Shown: piece after piece, positions 54,837 through 64,000 of the stretch
How positions within the stretch are numbered: the first letter of the stretch is position 1
Layout of the letters: each line of letters opens with the position of its first letter
DNA from: Paraburkholderia tropica
Lineage (GTDB): Bacteria > Pseudomonadota > Gammaproteobacteria > Burkholderiales > Burkholderiaceae
Direction: 5' to 3'
NCBI RefSeq assembly: GCF_900109265.1
Contig: NZ_FNZM01000009.1
Span: forward strand, 124,001 to 188,000
Length of the DNA: 64,000 nt
The notes under the pieces: model-generated
What the model was told of the DNA's origin: nothing
The model's input: only the letters and a program-made list of their open reading frames with translations
Database searches by the model: none
Program-made: the position numbers and the translations under genes

Positions 54837-56933
54837 TTATTCGCGCTGCTGCACATAGCGGCCCGGCGCGGGCTCGATTTCCGGAAACTCCGCGGAGCCC
54901 GCCTGCGCGCGCGGCTTGACCTTCTTGCCGCCGAACTGGTCGAGCCATTCGGCCCACGTGGGCCACCAACTGCCCGGCTGCTCCGTCGCCTCGCCGAACC
55001 AGTCGTCCGCCTCCTCGGGCAGATGTTTGGCGTCGGTTTCGAAGCTCCAGAAACTACGCTTGTTCTTCGAGGGCGGATTGATCACGCCCGCGATGTGCCC
55101 CGACGCGCCCAGCACGAACTTGAGCGGCCCCGAGAGCAGCGGCACCGAGGCATACGCCGTGCGCCACGGCACGATGTGATCCTCGCGCGAGCCGTAGATG
55201 AACGTGGGCACGTCGATGCGCGAAAGGTCCACTTCCTCGCCGCACACCGTCAGCGCGCCCGGCTCGCGGAGTTTGTTTTCCAGATACGTATTGCGCAGAT
55301 ACCACGCATACATCGGACCGGGCAAGCTCGTCGAGTCGCTGTTCCAGTAGAGCAGATCGAACGCAGCGGGCGTGCGGCCCTTGAGATAATTGTCGACGAC
55401 GTAATTCCAGACGAGATCGTTCGGACGCAGGAACGAGAACGTGTTGGCGAACTCCATGCCGCGCATGAGGCCCGGCGTGCCGCCGTTCTTGCCGCCGATG
55501 GTCTGCTCGCGCATCTGCACGTGCGCCTCGTCGACGAACACGTCGAGCACGCCGGTGTCGGTGAAATCGAGCATGGCCGTGAGCAGCGTCATCGACGCTG
55601 CCGGATGTTCGCCGCGCGCCGCCGCGACGGCCAGCGCCGTGGCGAGCAGCGTGCCGCCCACGCAGAAGCCGAGCGTGTTGATCTGCTCGCGGCCGCTGAT
55701 GCTGCGCACCGTGTCGATGGCGCGCAGCACGCCGTCTTCGATGTAGTCGTCCCAGTCCTTGTCGGCAATGGACGCGTCGCCGTTGTGCCAGGACACGAGG
55801 AACACCTGCTGCCCCTGCTCGAGCGCGTATGCGACGAGCGAGTTCTCGGGCTGCAGGTCAAGGATGTAGAACTTGTTGATGCACGGCGGCACGATCAGCA
55901 GCGGCCGTTCGCGCACGGTCGGCGTGCGCGGCTTGTATTGAATCAGCTGGAACAGCGCGTTCTCGTAGACGACCGAGCCTTCGGTATTCGCGAGATTACG
56001 GCCGACCACGAAGCGCGATTCGTCGGTTTGCGAGATCTTGCCGCGCGTCATGTCGCCGAGCATATTCATCACGCCCTGACGCAGGCTTTCGCCGTGACTT
56101 TCGAGCAGCGCGTTCTGCGCTTCGGGATTCAGTGCGAGAAAGTTGCTGGGCGACGCCGCAGCAGTCCATTGCTGCACGACGAAGCGGATGCGCTCGCGCG
56201 TTTTCGCGTCGGTGTCGAGCGCGTCGACGAGTTCATGCAGATAGCGCGCGTTCAGCAGATACCACGCAGCCGTGAAGGCATACGCGGGCGTGGCCTTCCA
56301 GGCCTCGGCGCTGAAGCGGCGGTCCTTGAGTTCGGGTGCCTTGGGCGTGGCCGCCGACGCTTCGCGCAGCAGTTCCATCGCGTCGCGCGAATACTCGGAC
56401 TGGAGATGCTGCAGCCGCGTGGGTTCGATCGACGCCGTGGGCATCTTGAACGCCTCGAGCGCGCCGAACGGCGAAGCCATGCCCGGGTTCATCGCAGCCG
56501 GATTGAACGCCGCGGGATTGAATGCCGAAGCATTAAAGGCAGAAGGATTAAAGGCCGTGGGATTGAACGCCGCGCCGAAGGCCGCATGCAGCGGATTCGC
56601 AGCCGCACCGTTGCCCCCGTTCGCGCCCGGCTGAGCCGCCTGGCCCCACTGCTGCGCGCCCGTTTGTTGCGCAGCATTCATGGCGTTGCGCCAGGCCTGC
56701 GTCCACGCTTCGAGCATGTGCTGCATACCGGCCGCGTCCGGCGTGAAATTCGGAAAGAAAGACTGTGCACCGTCTGAAGCACCCGCACCCGGGGCCGTCG
56801 TGGAACGTTGAGATGCCGTCATGCCTGCTTTTGACCGATGTGTCCCGAAGGACTGGTTGAGAGGCAGGTGGGCCGCGAACGCTGCGCTGCTGCCGTGCGC
56901 CTCGTCGCGTCCTGTCCCGTAGGTGAGGGACAT
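54837..56933 (-). CDS. phaC: Class I polyhydroxyalkanoate synthase with extended repetitive N-terminus
   Basis: 698 residues from ATG 56933, which has a perfect GGGGAG site 5 nt upstream; an ATG at 56822 would remove 37 residues. The C-terminal two thirds are the PhaC alpha/beta hydrolase: lipase-like box GFCVGGTLL with the catalytic Cys, a downstream Asp region (FIYGSREDHIVPW) and catalytic His in SGHIAG, and the Trp-rich end. It polymerises hydroxybutyryl-CoA on the granule surface. The protein is about 100 residues longer than typical class I synthases; the extra part is Ala/Gln/Asn-rich and carries six AFNPx pentapeptides (residues 122-151). Confidence 0.95.
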   Translation of the reverse strand: MSLTYGTGRDEAHGSSAAFAAHLPLNQSFGTHRSKAGMTASQRSTTAPGAGASDGAQSFFPNFTPDAAGMQHMLEAWTQAWRNAMNAAQQTGAQQWGQAAQPGANGGNGAAANPLHAAFGAAFNPTAFNPSAFNASAFNPAAFNPAAMNPGMASPFGALEAFKMPTASIEPTRLQHLQSEYSRDAMELLREASAATPKAPELKDRRFSAEAWKATPAYAFTAAWYLLNARYLHELVDALDTDAKTRERIRFVVQQWTAAASPSNFLALNPEAQNALLESHGESLRQGVMNMLGDMTRGKISQTDESRFVVGRNLANTEGSVVYENALFQLIQYKPRTPTVRERPLLIVPPCINKFYILDLQPENSLVAYALEQGQQVFLVSWHNGDASIADKDWDDYIEDGVLRAIDTVRSISGREQINTLGFCVGGTLLATALAVAAARGEHPAASMTLLTAMLDFTDTGVLDVFVDEAHVQMREQTIGGKNGGTPGLMRGMEFANTFSFLRPNDLVWNYVVDNYLKGRTPAAFDLLYWNSDSTSLPGPMYAWYLRNTYLENKLREPGALTVCGEEVDLSRIDVPTFIYGSREDHIVPWRTAYASVPLLSGPLKFVLGASGHIAGVINPPSKNKRSFWSFETDAKHLPEEADDWFGEATEQPGSWWPTWAEWLDQFGGKKVKPRAQAGSAEFPEIEPAPGRYVQQRE
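56481..56570 (-). repeat. 15-bp tandem repeats coding AFNPx units in phaC
   Basis: Six consecutive 15-bp units encode AFNPT, AFNPS, AFNAS, AFNPA, AFNPA and AMNPG. Units keep the reading frame, so copy-number change would only lengthen or shorten the linker before the PhaC core. Confidence 0.88.
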
Positions 56934-57284
56934 TTTTGCTCCCCACTGCAAAGCGTGTCAATGCTTGTTCCCGATTTTGCCGCACTGCGATATTTTTTTT
57001 ATTATCGTTTTCCCGATGTAATCCTTCGCTTAAATAGCCAACGTAAAGGCGCAATGCGGTGGCGCACAAAAAATCGCCGTGCGCGCAAGTGCTTGCAACG
57101 CGCAAGTCGCATCGTCAATTCGATTCGCAACGCATGCTGCGCCGTATGCCGCCAGTTACGGTGCAGCGCAACAAAATACACGGCCAATCGCACATGAAAG
57201 CGATAAAGAAAAACGCGCTTCCACCGCGATAAGACTGCGAGGGAAGCGCGTATTCTGTTGACGACGCGGCGTGCCGGATGCCGT
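56934..57284. other. Promoter region of the pha genes
   Basis: 351 bp between pgeF and phaC. It contains an AT-rich stretch with a run of T (56991-57001) framed by CGATA/TATCG arms, a TTGACA on the minus strand 22 nt before phaC's ribosome binding site, and the pgeF terminator at its far end. A PhaR or IHF-type site in the A/T tract is possible but unproven. Confidence 0.45.
57209..57251 (-). terminator. Terminator of rluD-pgeF
   Basis: 10-bp stem ACGCGCTTCC/GGAAGCGCGT followed on the minus strand by TTTTTCTTT, 34 nt after the pgeF stop. Confidence 0.82.
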
Positions 57285-58166
57285 TCAGGGCGTGATCCAG
57301 ATCAGGGCGGCCATGCGGCCCGTAACGGGCTCGCGGCGATACGAGTAGAAGCGCTCGCGATCTGTGAATGTGCACATGTCGCCGCCGCTCGCGTGCGCGA
57401 TGCCCAGTCCGGCCAGTCGCAGGCGCGCGAGCGCCGGGAGATCGGCGAAGAATTTGCCCGGCGCTGCGGCGCGCGGCGCGAATGCGGCGGCGGTTGCAGC
57501 GAGCGTCGCGGCGCGTTGTGCGGCGTCGACAGCGTCGGCGTGATTCATGAACGCGTCACGCACGTCTGCCCCCACCTCGAAGGCTTGCGGGCCGATCGAC
57601 GGACCGAGATACGCATGCAACGCACGCGTCTCGCAACCGGCGAGCGCGGCGACGCGGCGCGCCGTCGCTTCGATCACGCCGGCCGCGAGTCCGCGCCAGC
57701 CCGCGTGCGCAGCGCCCACCGCGCGCCCGTCGGGATCGCACAGCAGCACCGGCATGCAGTCGGCGACCATCACCGTACAGGCGATGCCGGGCTGATCCGT
57801 CACGCTCGCGTCCGCTTCGAGCGGCGTGCCTGCGCGCGCCGCCGCGAGCGCGTCGGCCGCATCCACCACGCGGGGACCGTGAATCTGCTTGAGCCACGCC
57901 GCCGGCACGCCCGCATGCGCGAGCAGACGCGCGCGATTGGCTTCGACCTGATCGAGATCGTCGCCCGAACCGCGTCCGAGATTCATGCCGCCGGGCAGAT
58001 CGACGCCCTCGCCGTTCGCGTCGCCATGCCCCGACTGCCAGCGCCCGAACGGCGGCTCGCTGACACCGCCGTTACGCGTGGTGACGAAGGCGCGCACGCG
58101 CGGCGACGCACGCCAGTCCGGATGCAGCAGATCGGCGGCAATCAGTTCCGGGCAGGTCGTCGTCAT
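57285..58166 (-). CDS. pgeF: PgeF/YfiH-type (laccase-domain) peptidoglycan editing factor
   Basis: 293-residue protein of the YfiH/DUF152 family. Zinc or copper ligands are in [10 protein letters not shown] (His), [11 protein letters not shown] (Cys) and [14 protein letters not shown] (His). E. coli PgeF removes wrongly incorporated amino acids from peptidoglycan precursors; relatives act on purine nucleosides, and older annotations call it polyphenol oxidase. Its start overlaps the rluD stop by four bases (ATGA), so expression is coupled to rluD. A terminator follows. Confidence 0.92.
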   Translation of the reverse strand: MTTTCPELIAADLLHPDWRASPRVRAFVTTRNGGVSEPPFGRWQSGHGDANGEGVDLPGGMNLGRGSGDDLDQVEANRARLLAHAGVPAAWLKQIHGPRVVDAADALAAARAGTPLEADASVTDQPGIACTVMVADCMPVLLCDPDGRAVGAAHAGWRGLAAGVIEATARRVAALAGCETRALHAYLGPSIGPQAFEVGADVRDAFMNHADAVDAAQRAATLAATAAAFAPRAAAPGKFFADLPALARLRLAGLGIAHASGGDMCTFTDRERFYSYRREPVTGRMAALIWITP

Positions 58167-59500
58167 GCGGGCTTGTCTCCCTTCGTGTGATCGTCGTGAT
58201 CGCTTTCGTCGTCGCTTTCGCCTTCGTCGTGCCCGTCATCCTCGTCGTCGTGGTCATCTGCGTAATCCTCTTCGTTACTGCCGATTACGTAGCCCTCGTC
58301 GGTGTAGGCGCTGTCGAACATGTCGTCGAAGCCGTCTTCGTCCTCTTCCGCGCCGAAGCCGAGCGCTTCGATCAGCTCGTCCATGTCGTCCGGCACTTCG
58401 GCTCGCCACTGCATCGCGCGGCCCGTGACCGGATGGATGAGCCCGAGGCGCCAGGCGTGCAGCGCCTGACGCGCAAAGCCGTTGGGCAGCGCCGCGACCG
58501 AGCGCTTGCCGCGCGCGTGGCCGTAGACCGGATCGCCGAGCAGCGGATGGCCGACAGCCGCGCAATGCACGCGAATCTGGTGCGTGCGGCCGGTCTCCAG
58601 ATCGCAATGGATCGCGCTGACCGGCTGGTTGTGCCAGAGCGTCTTGTCGATGCGGCGGAAATGCGTGCGCGCGGGCTTGCCCGACGCGCCCTTCACCACC
58701 GCCATGCGCGTGCGTTCGCGCGAATCGCGGCCGATCGGCGCGTCGATCGTGCCGGATTCGGCGATATTGCCCCAGACGAGCGCCAGATAGCGGCGCTTGA
58801 CCGTGCGCGCCTGCAACTGGCGCACGAGGTCGGTCTGCGCCTCGAGCGTGCGCGCGACGACCATCAGCCCGGAAGTTTCCTTGTCGAGCCGATGCACGAT
58901 GCCCGCGCGCGGCAGCCCCGCCGCCGCTTCGCCGTAGCGATGCAGCAGGCCGTTGAGAATCGTGCCGCTCCAGTTGCCCGCCGCCGGATGGACGACGAGG
59001 CCCGCGGGCTTGTTGATGACGACGATCGCGTCATCTTCGTAAATAATTTCGAGCGGCACCGGCTCGGGCGTGAACGCGAGCTGCTCGGGCAGCAGGTCCG
59101 GCACGAGTTCGATCGTCGCGCCAAGCGGCACCGGCTGGCGCACCTTGGCCGGTTTGCCGTCGACCAGCACGCGCTGCGCCTCGATCCAGCTTTGCAGCCG
59201 GTTACGCGAAAATTCGGGGAAAACCTTGGCGAGCACCTTGTCGAGACGCTCGCCCGCAAGCTCGTCGGGCACGTCGGCGCGACGCGCTTCCTGCTCCTGC
59301 TGAGCCTGACGCGTACGGGGCTTTCCCGCCGGAATACCGCCAGAAATAGCGCCTGAAGCCTCTTCGGAGACGTCTCCGATCAGGTCGTCGTCAAGCGCCT
59401 CATTGGCTGCTGCGGCATTGGGGTCATCGCCCAGGCTATAATCGCTGATGCTGTTTTGGGCGCCGGGAGCGCCGGCACCCGGAGTAACTGAACGGGTCAT
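58163..59500 (-). CDS. rluD: 23S rRNA pseudouridine synthase RluD with acidic tail
   Basis: 445 residues. S4 RNA-binding domain ([20 protein letters not shown], about 82-140) and the RluA/RluD catalytic domain with the Asp in [13 protein letters not shown] (about 215). It makes pseudouridines 1911, 1915 and 1917 of 23S rRNA in the family. The core is that of RluD, but there are about 75 extra N-terminal residues and an exceptional C-terminal tail of about 60 residues with some 30 Asp/Glu. ATG 59500 has AGGTGA upstream. It overlaps pgeF by four bases and is divergent from bamD with 40 bp between start codons. Confidence 0.94.
   Translation of the reverse strand: MTRSVTPGAGAPGAQNSISDYSLGDDPNAAAANEALDDDLIGDVSEEASGAISGGIPAGKPRTRQAQQEQEARRADVPDELAGERLDKVLAKVFPEFSRNRLQSWIEAQRVLVDGKPAKVRQPVPLGATIELVPDLLPEQLAFTPEPVPLEIIYEDDAIVVINKPAGLVVHPAAGNWSGTILNGLLHRYGEAAAGLPRAGIVHRLDKETSGLMVVARTLEAQTDLVRQLQARTVKRRYLALVWGNIAESGTIDAPIGRDSRERTRMAVVKGASGKPARTHFRRIDKTLWHNQPVSAIHCDLETGRTHQIRVHCAAVGHPLLGDPVYGHARGKRSVAALPNGFARQALHAWRLGLIHPVTGRAMQWRAEVPDDMDELIEALGFGAEEDEDGFDDMFDSAYTDEGYVIGSNEEDYADDHDDEDDGHDEGESDDESDHDDHTKGDKPA
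59437..59442 (+). promoter_or_regulatory. Candidate bamD -10 element inside rluD
   Basis: A perfect TATAAT on the plus strand 99 bp before the bamD ATG, within the rluD coding region. The nearest -35-like sequence (TTGGGG, 59418-59423) is only 13 nt away, so the assignment is weak. Confidence 0.4.
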
Positions 59501-59540
59501 TGAGTCTGGGTCACCTGTGGACCTGAAGCTGGACTGGAAA

Positions 59541-60431
59541 ATGCGAGCCTTGAACACGATTACGAAACTGGCCCAATATGCGGTGGCCCGGAACGCGGCA
59601 CGAGCACAAACGCTCGGCAAGATTGGCAACATCATTCGCATTGCCGCCTGCGGCGCTGCGATTGCCGCTGTCGCGGCCTGCCACGGCCTGCCGGAAAAGA
59701 CCGACGAAACGGCAATGTGGAACAACAACAAATTATATACGGAGGCCCAGGACGCGCTGTCCGGCGGCGACTGGGGCAAGTGCGCGAAATATTTCGAGCA
59801 GCTCGAAGGTCGCGATCCGTTCGGCCACTTCGCCCAGCAAGCGCAGATCAACGTTGCCTACTGTAACTGGAAGGACAACGAGAACGACGCGGCCGACCAG
59901 GCGATCAACCGCTTTATCCAGCTGCACCCGGATCACCCGGACATCGCCTACGCGTACTACCTGAAAGGCATGATCCACTTCAACGACGACCTCGGTCTGT
60001 TCGGCCGCTTCTCCGGCCAGGACATGAGCGAGCGCGATCCGAAGTCGCTGCGCGAGTCGTATGACGCGTTCAAGGTGGTCGTCGACAAGTACCCGCAGAG
60101 CAAGTACGCCCCCGACGCGGCGCAGCGCATGCGCTACATCGTGAACGCGCTGGCTTCGCACGAAGTGCACGCGGCCGACTACTACTATCGTCGCGGCGCC
60201 TACGTGGCGGCCATCAACCGCGCGCAGCTCGCGATCACCGAGTACAAGAGCGCCCCGGCGATCGAAGACGCGCTGCACATCATGATGCTGTCGTACCAGA
60301 AGCTCGAGCAGCCGCAACTGGCCGACGACACGCGCCGCGTGCTCGCCGCCACGTTCCCGGACAGCCCGTACATCACGGGTCACGCGCGTCCGACCAAGGG
60401 CGACAACAAGTCCTGGTGGCAAGTCTGGTAA
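59541..60431 (+). CDS. bamD: Outer membrane assembly lipoprotein BamD (ComL)
   Basis: 296 residues. Lipoprotein signal with the lipidated Cys47 (AAVAACHG) after an unusually long 46-residue leader. The mature part is made of TPR-like repeats of the BamD family: [24 protein letters not shown] split near residue 65-90, [18 protein letters not shown], and [20 protein letters not shown] near residue 175-195. BamD is an essential part of the BAM complex that inserts outer-membrane beta-barrels. It ends in a strong terminator. Confidence 0.95.
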   Translation: MRALNTITKLAQYAVARNAARAQTLGKIGNIIRIAACGAAIAAVAACHGLPEKTDETAMWNNNKLYTEAQDALSGGDWGKCAKYFEQLEGRDPFGHFAQQAQINVAYCNWKDNENDAADQAINRFIQLHPDHPDIAYAYYLKGMIHFNDDLGLFGRFSGQDMSERDPKSLRESYDAFKVVVDKYPQSKYAPDAAQRMRYIVNALASHEVHAADYYYRRGAYVAAINRAQLAITEYKSAPAIEDALHIMMLSYQKLEQPQLADDTRRVLAATFPDSPYITGHARPTKGDNKSWWQVW

Positions 60432-60482
60432 GCGCTGTTCAGTCACCGCGCCGGCCGTTATGCGGTCGCCGCGGGCTGAAAC

Positions 60483-60515
60483 AAAAAACGCCACGGTTTT
60501 CCGTGGCGTTTTTTT
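60483..60515. terminator. Bidirectional terminator between bamD and rlmD
   Basis: 10-bp stem AACGCCACGG/CCGTGGCGTT with a TTTT loop, flanked by six A and seven T. Confidence 0.92.
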
Positions 60516-60530
60516 ATGCGCTCGCGCGGA

Positions 60531-62015
60531 TCAATCGCGCTCGAACAGGGCGATCGATTCGACGTGCGAGGTGTGCGGGAACATGTTCACCACGCCCGCG
60601 CCCTTGAGGCGATAACCGGCTTCGTTGACCAGCACGCCCGCGTCGCGCGCCAGCGTCGCCGGACTGCACGACACGTAGACGATGCGCTTGGGCAGCGGAC
60701 CGTTGCCGCTCTGCGCGATCTCGGCGAGCGCCTGCGACACCGCGAATGCGCCTTCGCGCGGCGGATCGACCAGAAACTTGTCGAAGTGGCCGAGCGCGCG
60801 GATATCGTCGGCGGTGACTTCGAACAGGTTGCGGCAGGCGAACGACGTATGACCGTCCACGCCGTTGGCGCGCGCGTTTTCGAGCGCGCGCGTCGTCAAC
60901 TGCTCGCTGCCTTCGATGCCGACCACCTCGCGCGACAGACGCGCCAGCGGCAGCGTGAAGTTGCCGATCCCGCAGAACAGATCGAGCACGCGGTCGCCCG
61001 GCTCGGGCGCGAGCAGACGCAGCGCGCGGCCCACGAGCACGCGGTTGATCTGATGATTGACCTGCGTGAAGTCGGTCGGCTTGAACGGCATGCGGATGTC
61101 GAATTCCGGCAGCGTGTAGTCGAGCGGCGTGTCGAGCGGATAGAACGGGAACACCGTCTCCGGGCCCTTCGGCTGCAGCCAGAACTGCACGTTGTGCTCG
61201 TCGGCGAATGCGCGCAGCAGATCTTCGTCGGCGGCCGTAATCGGCTCCAGGATGCGCAGCACGAGCGCCGTGACGCTCGAACCGACAGCCAGCTCGATCT
61301 GCGGCATGCGATCGCGAATCGACAGCCCTTCCACCAGCTTGCGCAGCGGCACCAGCATCGCCGAAACGTGCTGCGGCAGCACTTCACAACTCGTCATGTC
61401 GGCCACGTAGCTGCTCTTGCGCTCGTGGAAACCGACCAGCACGCCGCCCTTCTTCGGCACGTTGCGCACGGTCAGGCGCGCGCGATAGCGATAACCCCAC
61501 GACGGCCCGTGAATCGGGCGGAACATCGTTTCTGAACGCACCTTCGAGAGATGCTGAAGATTGTCTTCGAGCACGCGTTGCTTGACGGCGATCTGGGCGC
61601 GCACGTCCAGATGCTGCATCGAACAGCCGCCGCATTTGCCGAAGTACGGACATTGCGGCTTGGTGCGGATCGCGCTTTCGCGCAGCACGCTCACGACTTC
61701 CGCCTGTTCGAACGTCGGTTTCTTGCGATAGCTCAGATACGTGACGCGTTCGCCCGGCAGTGCGCCCTCGACGAAGATCACCTTGCCCGGCTCGCCCGTT
61801 TCGGTGACGGTGCGGCCCACGCCGCGCGCCTCCATATCGAGCGATTCAATTTCGAGAATCGGGGCCTGAGCGACCGAGGCTTCCACGGCGGCGCGCTTGT
61901 CGGCGCGGCGTTCGCGTTTGCTGCGCTTCTTCGAGGGCGCGACGGGGAGCGCACCGGCCTGAAGGGGCGCGGCGTGGAGAGTTTCGGCTTGAGGGTCGGG
62001 GGCAGCTTGGGACAC
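60531..62015 (-). CDS. rlmD: 23S rRNA (uracil-1939-C5)-methyltransferase RlmD
   Basis: 494 residues. TRAM domain (about 50-110), iron-sulfur cluster cysteines in [10 protein letters not shown] (about 128), SAM-binding [17 protein letters not shown] (about 350), and catalytic Cys in [12 protein letters not shown] (about 455). It methylates U1939 of 23S rRNA. The start is best placed at GTG 62015, with AGGA eight nt upstream; the frame is open further but has no family similarity. The N-terminal 60 residues are a basic low-complexity region ([14 protein letters not shown]). Confidence 0.93.
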   Translation of the reverse strand: MSQAAPDPQAETLHAAPLQAGALPVAPSKKRSKRERRADKRAAVEASVAQAPILEIESLDMEARGVGRTVTETGEPGKVIFVEGALPGERVTYLSYRKKPTFEQAEVVSVLRESAIRTKPQCPYFGKCGGCSMQHLDVRAQIAVKQRVLEDNLQHLSKVRSETMFRPIHGPSWGYRYRARLTVRNVPKKGGVLVGFHERKSSYVADMTSCEVLPQHVSAMLVPLRKLVEGLSIRDRMPQIELAVGSSVTALVLRILEPITAADEDLLRAFADEHNVQFWLQPKGPETVFPFYPLDTPLDYTLPEFDIRMPFKPTDFTQVNHQINRVLVGRALRLLAPEPGDRVLDLFCGIGNFTLPLARLSREVVGIEGSEQLTTRALENARANGVDGHTSFACRNLFEVTADDIRALGHFDKFLVDPPREGAFAVSQALAEIAQSGNGPLPKRIVYVSCSPATLARDAGVLVNEAGYRLKGAGVVNMFPHTSHVESIALFERD

Positions 62016-62460
62016 CAGCGGATTCCTGACAGACAGTGGGGGTGGATTTTTTGGGCGAAGGCGAGATTGTAGTCGATTCGGCGGCCGCGACCTCATGCGC
62101 GCCGCGTCGCGCTGCACGGAAATCACGCTAAACGACGCGATCTGCGCCTGCGCCGAGTCTGAAAATCGGACCGCTGCGCTTTCAGATTAGTCTGATGCCC
62201 GTGACTGACGCCCGTCAGTACGATGGTTCTTGCGACGTGCCTGCGACGCGCACCGATCTCCAGCGGCTTCCATCGATACCACCCGCAGACTCCGCTTTCT
62301 TTCCGTTTGATCTCCGCCCGACGCCATTTTCGCTCGGCGTCTTCGCGCGGCATTTCGGATTCCCGAATAGATCGCCCATCCGGTTTCGGACTCATCTGAT
62401 GGAAACGGCACGGCGTTCAGCGTACTCGTTGCAGACCCCATCACTATTTTCGACATCGCC
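62016..62460. other. Divergent intergenic region rlmD / small lipoprotein
   Basis: 445 bp without a supported gene. A perfect palindrome ACTGACG-CC-CGTCAGT lies at 62204-62219, and CAGA-N4-TCTG at 62182-62193; either could be regulatory. Confidence 0.45.
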
Positions 62461-62808
62461 ATGAAAACCCTGCTTTGCTGCACACTCGGCGCCGCGGCGC
62501 TGGCACTCGCCGCCTGCTCCGCGCCCACGGCCAAACCGGAAACCGTCATGTCCACGGTCGCGCCCGGCATGACGCAAAACGACGTCATCAAGCGCGTCGG
62601 CCCGCCCGACCGGTTCTACGGCGAAAGCGGCAACGAATGCTTCCAGTATGCGCTCGGCAAATACGGCAATGTGCCGTTCGCCATCTATTTCAAACGCCAG
62701 GCGGTCATTGCGACCGCGCGCGCGACCTGCGATCCCGCACAGGTCCGCGCGGCTGCCGGGCCGGCCGTCGCCTGGCATTCGACCGACTACAGCGTCACGC
62801 GCCGCTGA
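62461..62808 (+). CDS. Small lipoprotein resembling BamE/SmpA
   Basis: 115 residues. Lipoprotein signal with lipobox ALAAC (Cys19). The short mature part contains VAPGMTQNDVIKRVGPPDRF, the motif seen at the start of SmpA/BamE-like domains, and two further cysteines (ECFQY and ATCDPAQ). It may be an outer-membrane accessory protein. The resemblance is limited to one motif, so a different role is possible. The next gene starts 85 bp downstream on the same strand. Confidence 0.75.
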   Translation: MKTLLCCTLGAAALALAACSAPTAKPETVMSTVAPGMTQNDVIKRVGPPDRFYGESGNECFQYALGKYGNVPFAIYFKRQAVIATARATCDPAQVRAAAGPAVAWHSTDYSVTRR

Positions 62809-62893
62809 TTCGCGCAACGCAAGCATCGTTTCTGCACGGCTTCCTGCACGATACTGTCCAGATCTTCTCGTCTCGCAATCGCGGGAGTTCGCC

Positions 62894-63778
62894 ATGAAAC
62901 TCGTGAGCTGGAACGTGCAGTGGGGCCGCAACGCATCGGGCATCGTCGATCTCGCGCGCACCGTGCGCGAAGCCCGGCGGCTCGCCGACTTCGACGTGCT
63001 CTGTCTACAGGAAATCACGCGCGGTTTTCACGCGCTGCCGGGCGGTCCCGGCGACGATCAATTCGCGGAACTCGCGGCACTGCTGCCGGGCTTCACCGTG
63101 ATCGAGGCGATTGGTGCCGATCTGCCCCCGGTGTCCGCGCACGCGGGTCGATCCGTCGGAAAACGGCGGCAGTTCGGCAATGCGCTCGCGACGCGGCTGC
63201 CTGTCGCGCAGGTGTTCCGCCATCTGCTGCCCTGGCCCGCCGACGAGGCTGCGCCCTCGATGCAGCGTGTGGCGCTCGAAGCCGTCCTCGATGTTTCGGG
63301 CGCGACGACCGCGGGCGGCGCGCTGCGCATCCTCGTGACTCATCTGGAGTTTTATTCGGAACGCCAACGGCTGGCGCAGGTGGATGAGTTGCGCCGCTTG
63401 CAGCGCGAAGCCGCCGGACACGCGGCGCAGCCCGCACCGGCTGAAAACGCCGACGGGCCGTTCGCACGCACCGCCCGGCCCGCGAGCGCAATCGTCTGCG
63501 GCGATTTCAACAGCGAATGGAATAGCGCGGCGTACCGGCGCATGCTGGCGCCGATCGATGACAGCCCGGCCTTTATCGACGCCTGGGCCGCGCTGCACCC
63601 GGGCGCGACGCCGCCGCCCACGGCAGGCGTCTACGACACGCAGCAATGGCCCGACGGACCGATCAGCTGCGACTTCGTGTTCGTCACGGAGGATTTGAGC
63701 GCGCGTCTTAAGCGCTGCGAGTTCGACGGCGCGACGCAGGCGTCGGATCATCAGCCGGTCGTACTCGACATCGACTGA
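62894..63778 (+). CDS. Endonuclease/exonuclease/phosphatase (EEP) family protein
   Basis: 294 residues with the EEP catalytic layout: KLVSWNVQWGR (Asn), FDVLCLQEI (metal-binding Glu), LVTHLEFYS (His), CGDFNSEWNS (Asp and Asn) and the final ASDHQPVVLD (Asp-His). Family members cleave phosphodiesters in DNA, phospholipids or nucleotides; the sequence does not show which. ATG 62894 has GGGAG seven nt upstream. No signal peptide, so cytoplasmic. Confidence 0.87.
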   Translation: MKLVSWNVQWGRNASGIVDLARTVREARRLADFDVLCLQEITRGFHALPGGPGDDQFAELAALLPGFTVIEAIGADLPPVSAHAGRSVGKRRQFGNALATRLPVAQVFRHLLPWPADEAAPSMQRVALEAVLDVSGATTAGGALRILVTHLEFYSERQRLAQVDELRRLQREAAGHAAQPAPAENADGPFARTARPASAIVCGDFNSEWNSAAYRRMLAPIDDSPAFIDAWAALHPGATPPPTAGVYDTQQWPDGPISCDFVFVTEDLSARLKRCEFDGATQASDHQPVVLDID

Positions 63779-63807
63779 TCCCGAGCACGAACGCGTGCCG
63801 CACCGAC

Positions 63808-64000
63808 TTACTCGGCGTCGCCGAACGCCTTCAGATATTCGTCCCAGTGCGGCGCCGTTTCGGCCGCGAGCGACTGCTTCACGAAGGTGATTTCGTCCGC
63901 ATATTCACGCTCGCTGAAGCCGCCGCGCATCATCTGAAAGCGGCAGTAAAGCAGATACGTATTGACCACGTCCGTTTCGCAGTAATTGCGGATTTCCTCG
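63808..64000 (-). CDS. 3'-5' exonuclease, PolB-like (C-terminal end only)
   Basis: The frame enters from the right edge and ends at TAA 63808; 64 codons are visible. The segment EEIRNYCETDVVNTYLLYCR followed by FQMMRGG matches the last exonuclease motif (Tyr-x3-Asp) of the predicted PolB-type 3'-5' exonuclease family. The catalytic Asp-Glu motifs would lie beyond the window. Recognition from the C-terminal part only, so moderate confidence. Confidence 0.7.
   Translation of the reverse strand, partial: EEIRNYCETDVVNTYLLYCRFQMMRGGFSEREYADEITFVKQSLAAETAPHWDEYLKAFGDAE

Overview
The window is a 64 kb piece of a high-GC beta-proteobacterial chromosome, almost certainly Burkholderiaceae (Paraburkholderia/Caballeronia/Burkholderia type). 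The evidence is the gene order tig-clpP-clpX-lon-hupB-tRNA-ppiD, a class I polyhydroxybutyrate locus phaC-phaA-phaB-phaR, and protein sequences that read like Burkholderia orthologues throughout. I cannot fix the species from the sequence alone. No rRNA, insertion sequence, prophage or CRISPR array was seen; most of the window looks like core genome.

Layout. 1-9,000 (minus strand): a protein-quality-control block: trigger factor, ClpP, ClpX, Lon, HU, two tRNAs (Val, Asp) and PpiD (cut by the left edge). 9,680-12,985: glycerate kinase, a MarR regulator, tRNA-Leu and a squalene/phytoene-synthase-fold protein that resembles NDUFAF6 more than an active synthase. 13,035-16,767 (minus): an exported DUF1800/DUF1501 pair and a small secreted protein. 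17,007-21,061: ompR-envZ, an AhpC-type peroxiredoxin and an acyltransferase-3 membrane protein. 21,292-29,509: ispD-ispF, mfd, argE, a threonine-dehydratase-like enzyme and mscL. 29,570-34,123 (minus): a three-gene phosphorelay (membrane histidine kinase, stand-alone receiver, hybrid kinase). 34,501-39,940: an unknown protein, an AsmA-family protein, a FetAB-like ABC exporter and an exported unknown protein. 40,187-46,027: quinone-oxidoreductase-like enzyme with divergent LysR regulator, a stand-alone LigD polymerase domain, serB and metC. 46,153-48,542: a divergent tyrosine recombinase and KfrA-like DNA-binding protein around an AT-rich, palindrome-filled gap. 48,562-51,528: rimO, a KdgK-like kinase and a lipoprotein. 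51,890-56,933: PHB synthesis and regulation. 57,285-64,000: pgeF, rluD, bamD, rlmD, a BamE-like small lipoprotein, an EEP-family phosphoesterase and the end of a PolB-type exonuclease.

Functional links. The proteostasis block couples nascent-chain folding (Tig, PpiD) with ATP-dependent proteolysis (ClpXP, Lon). PhaA, PhaB and PhaC make up the acetyl-CoA to PHB route, with PhaR as the likely repressor. IspD and IspF are two steps of the MEP isoprenoid pathway. The least explained unit is the recombinase/KfrA pair: both proteins have intact key residues, no phage or plasmid backbone lies nearby, and the shared promoter region carries nested palindromes. Tandem 7-, 8- and 11-bp repeats sit just upstream of three unrelated start codons and are possible sites of repeat-number variation. 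Promoter and operator calls were made by eye and are tentative.
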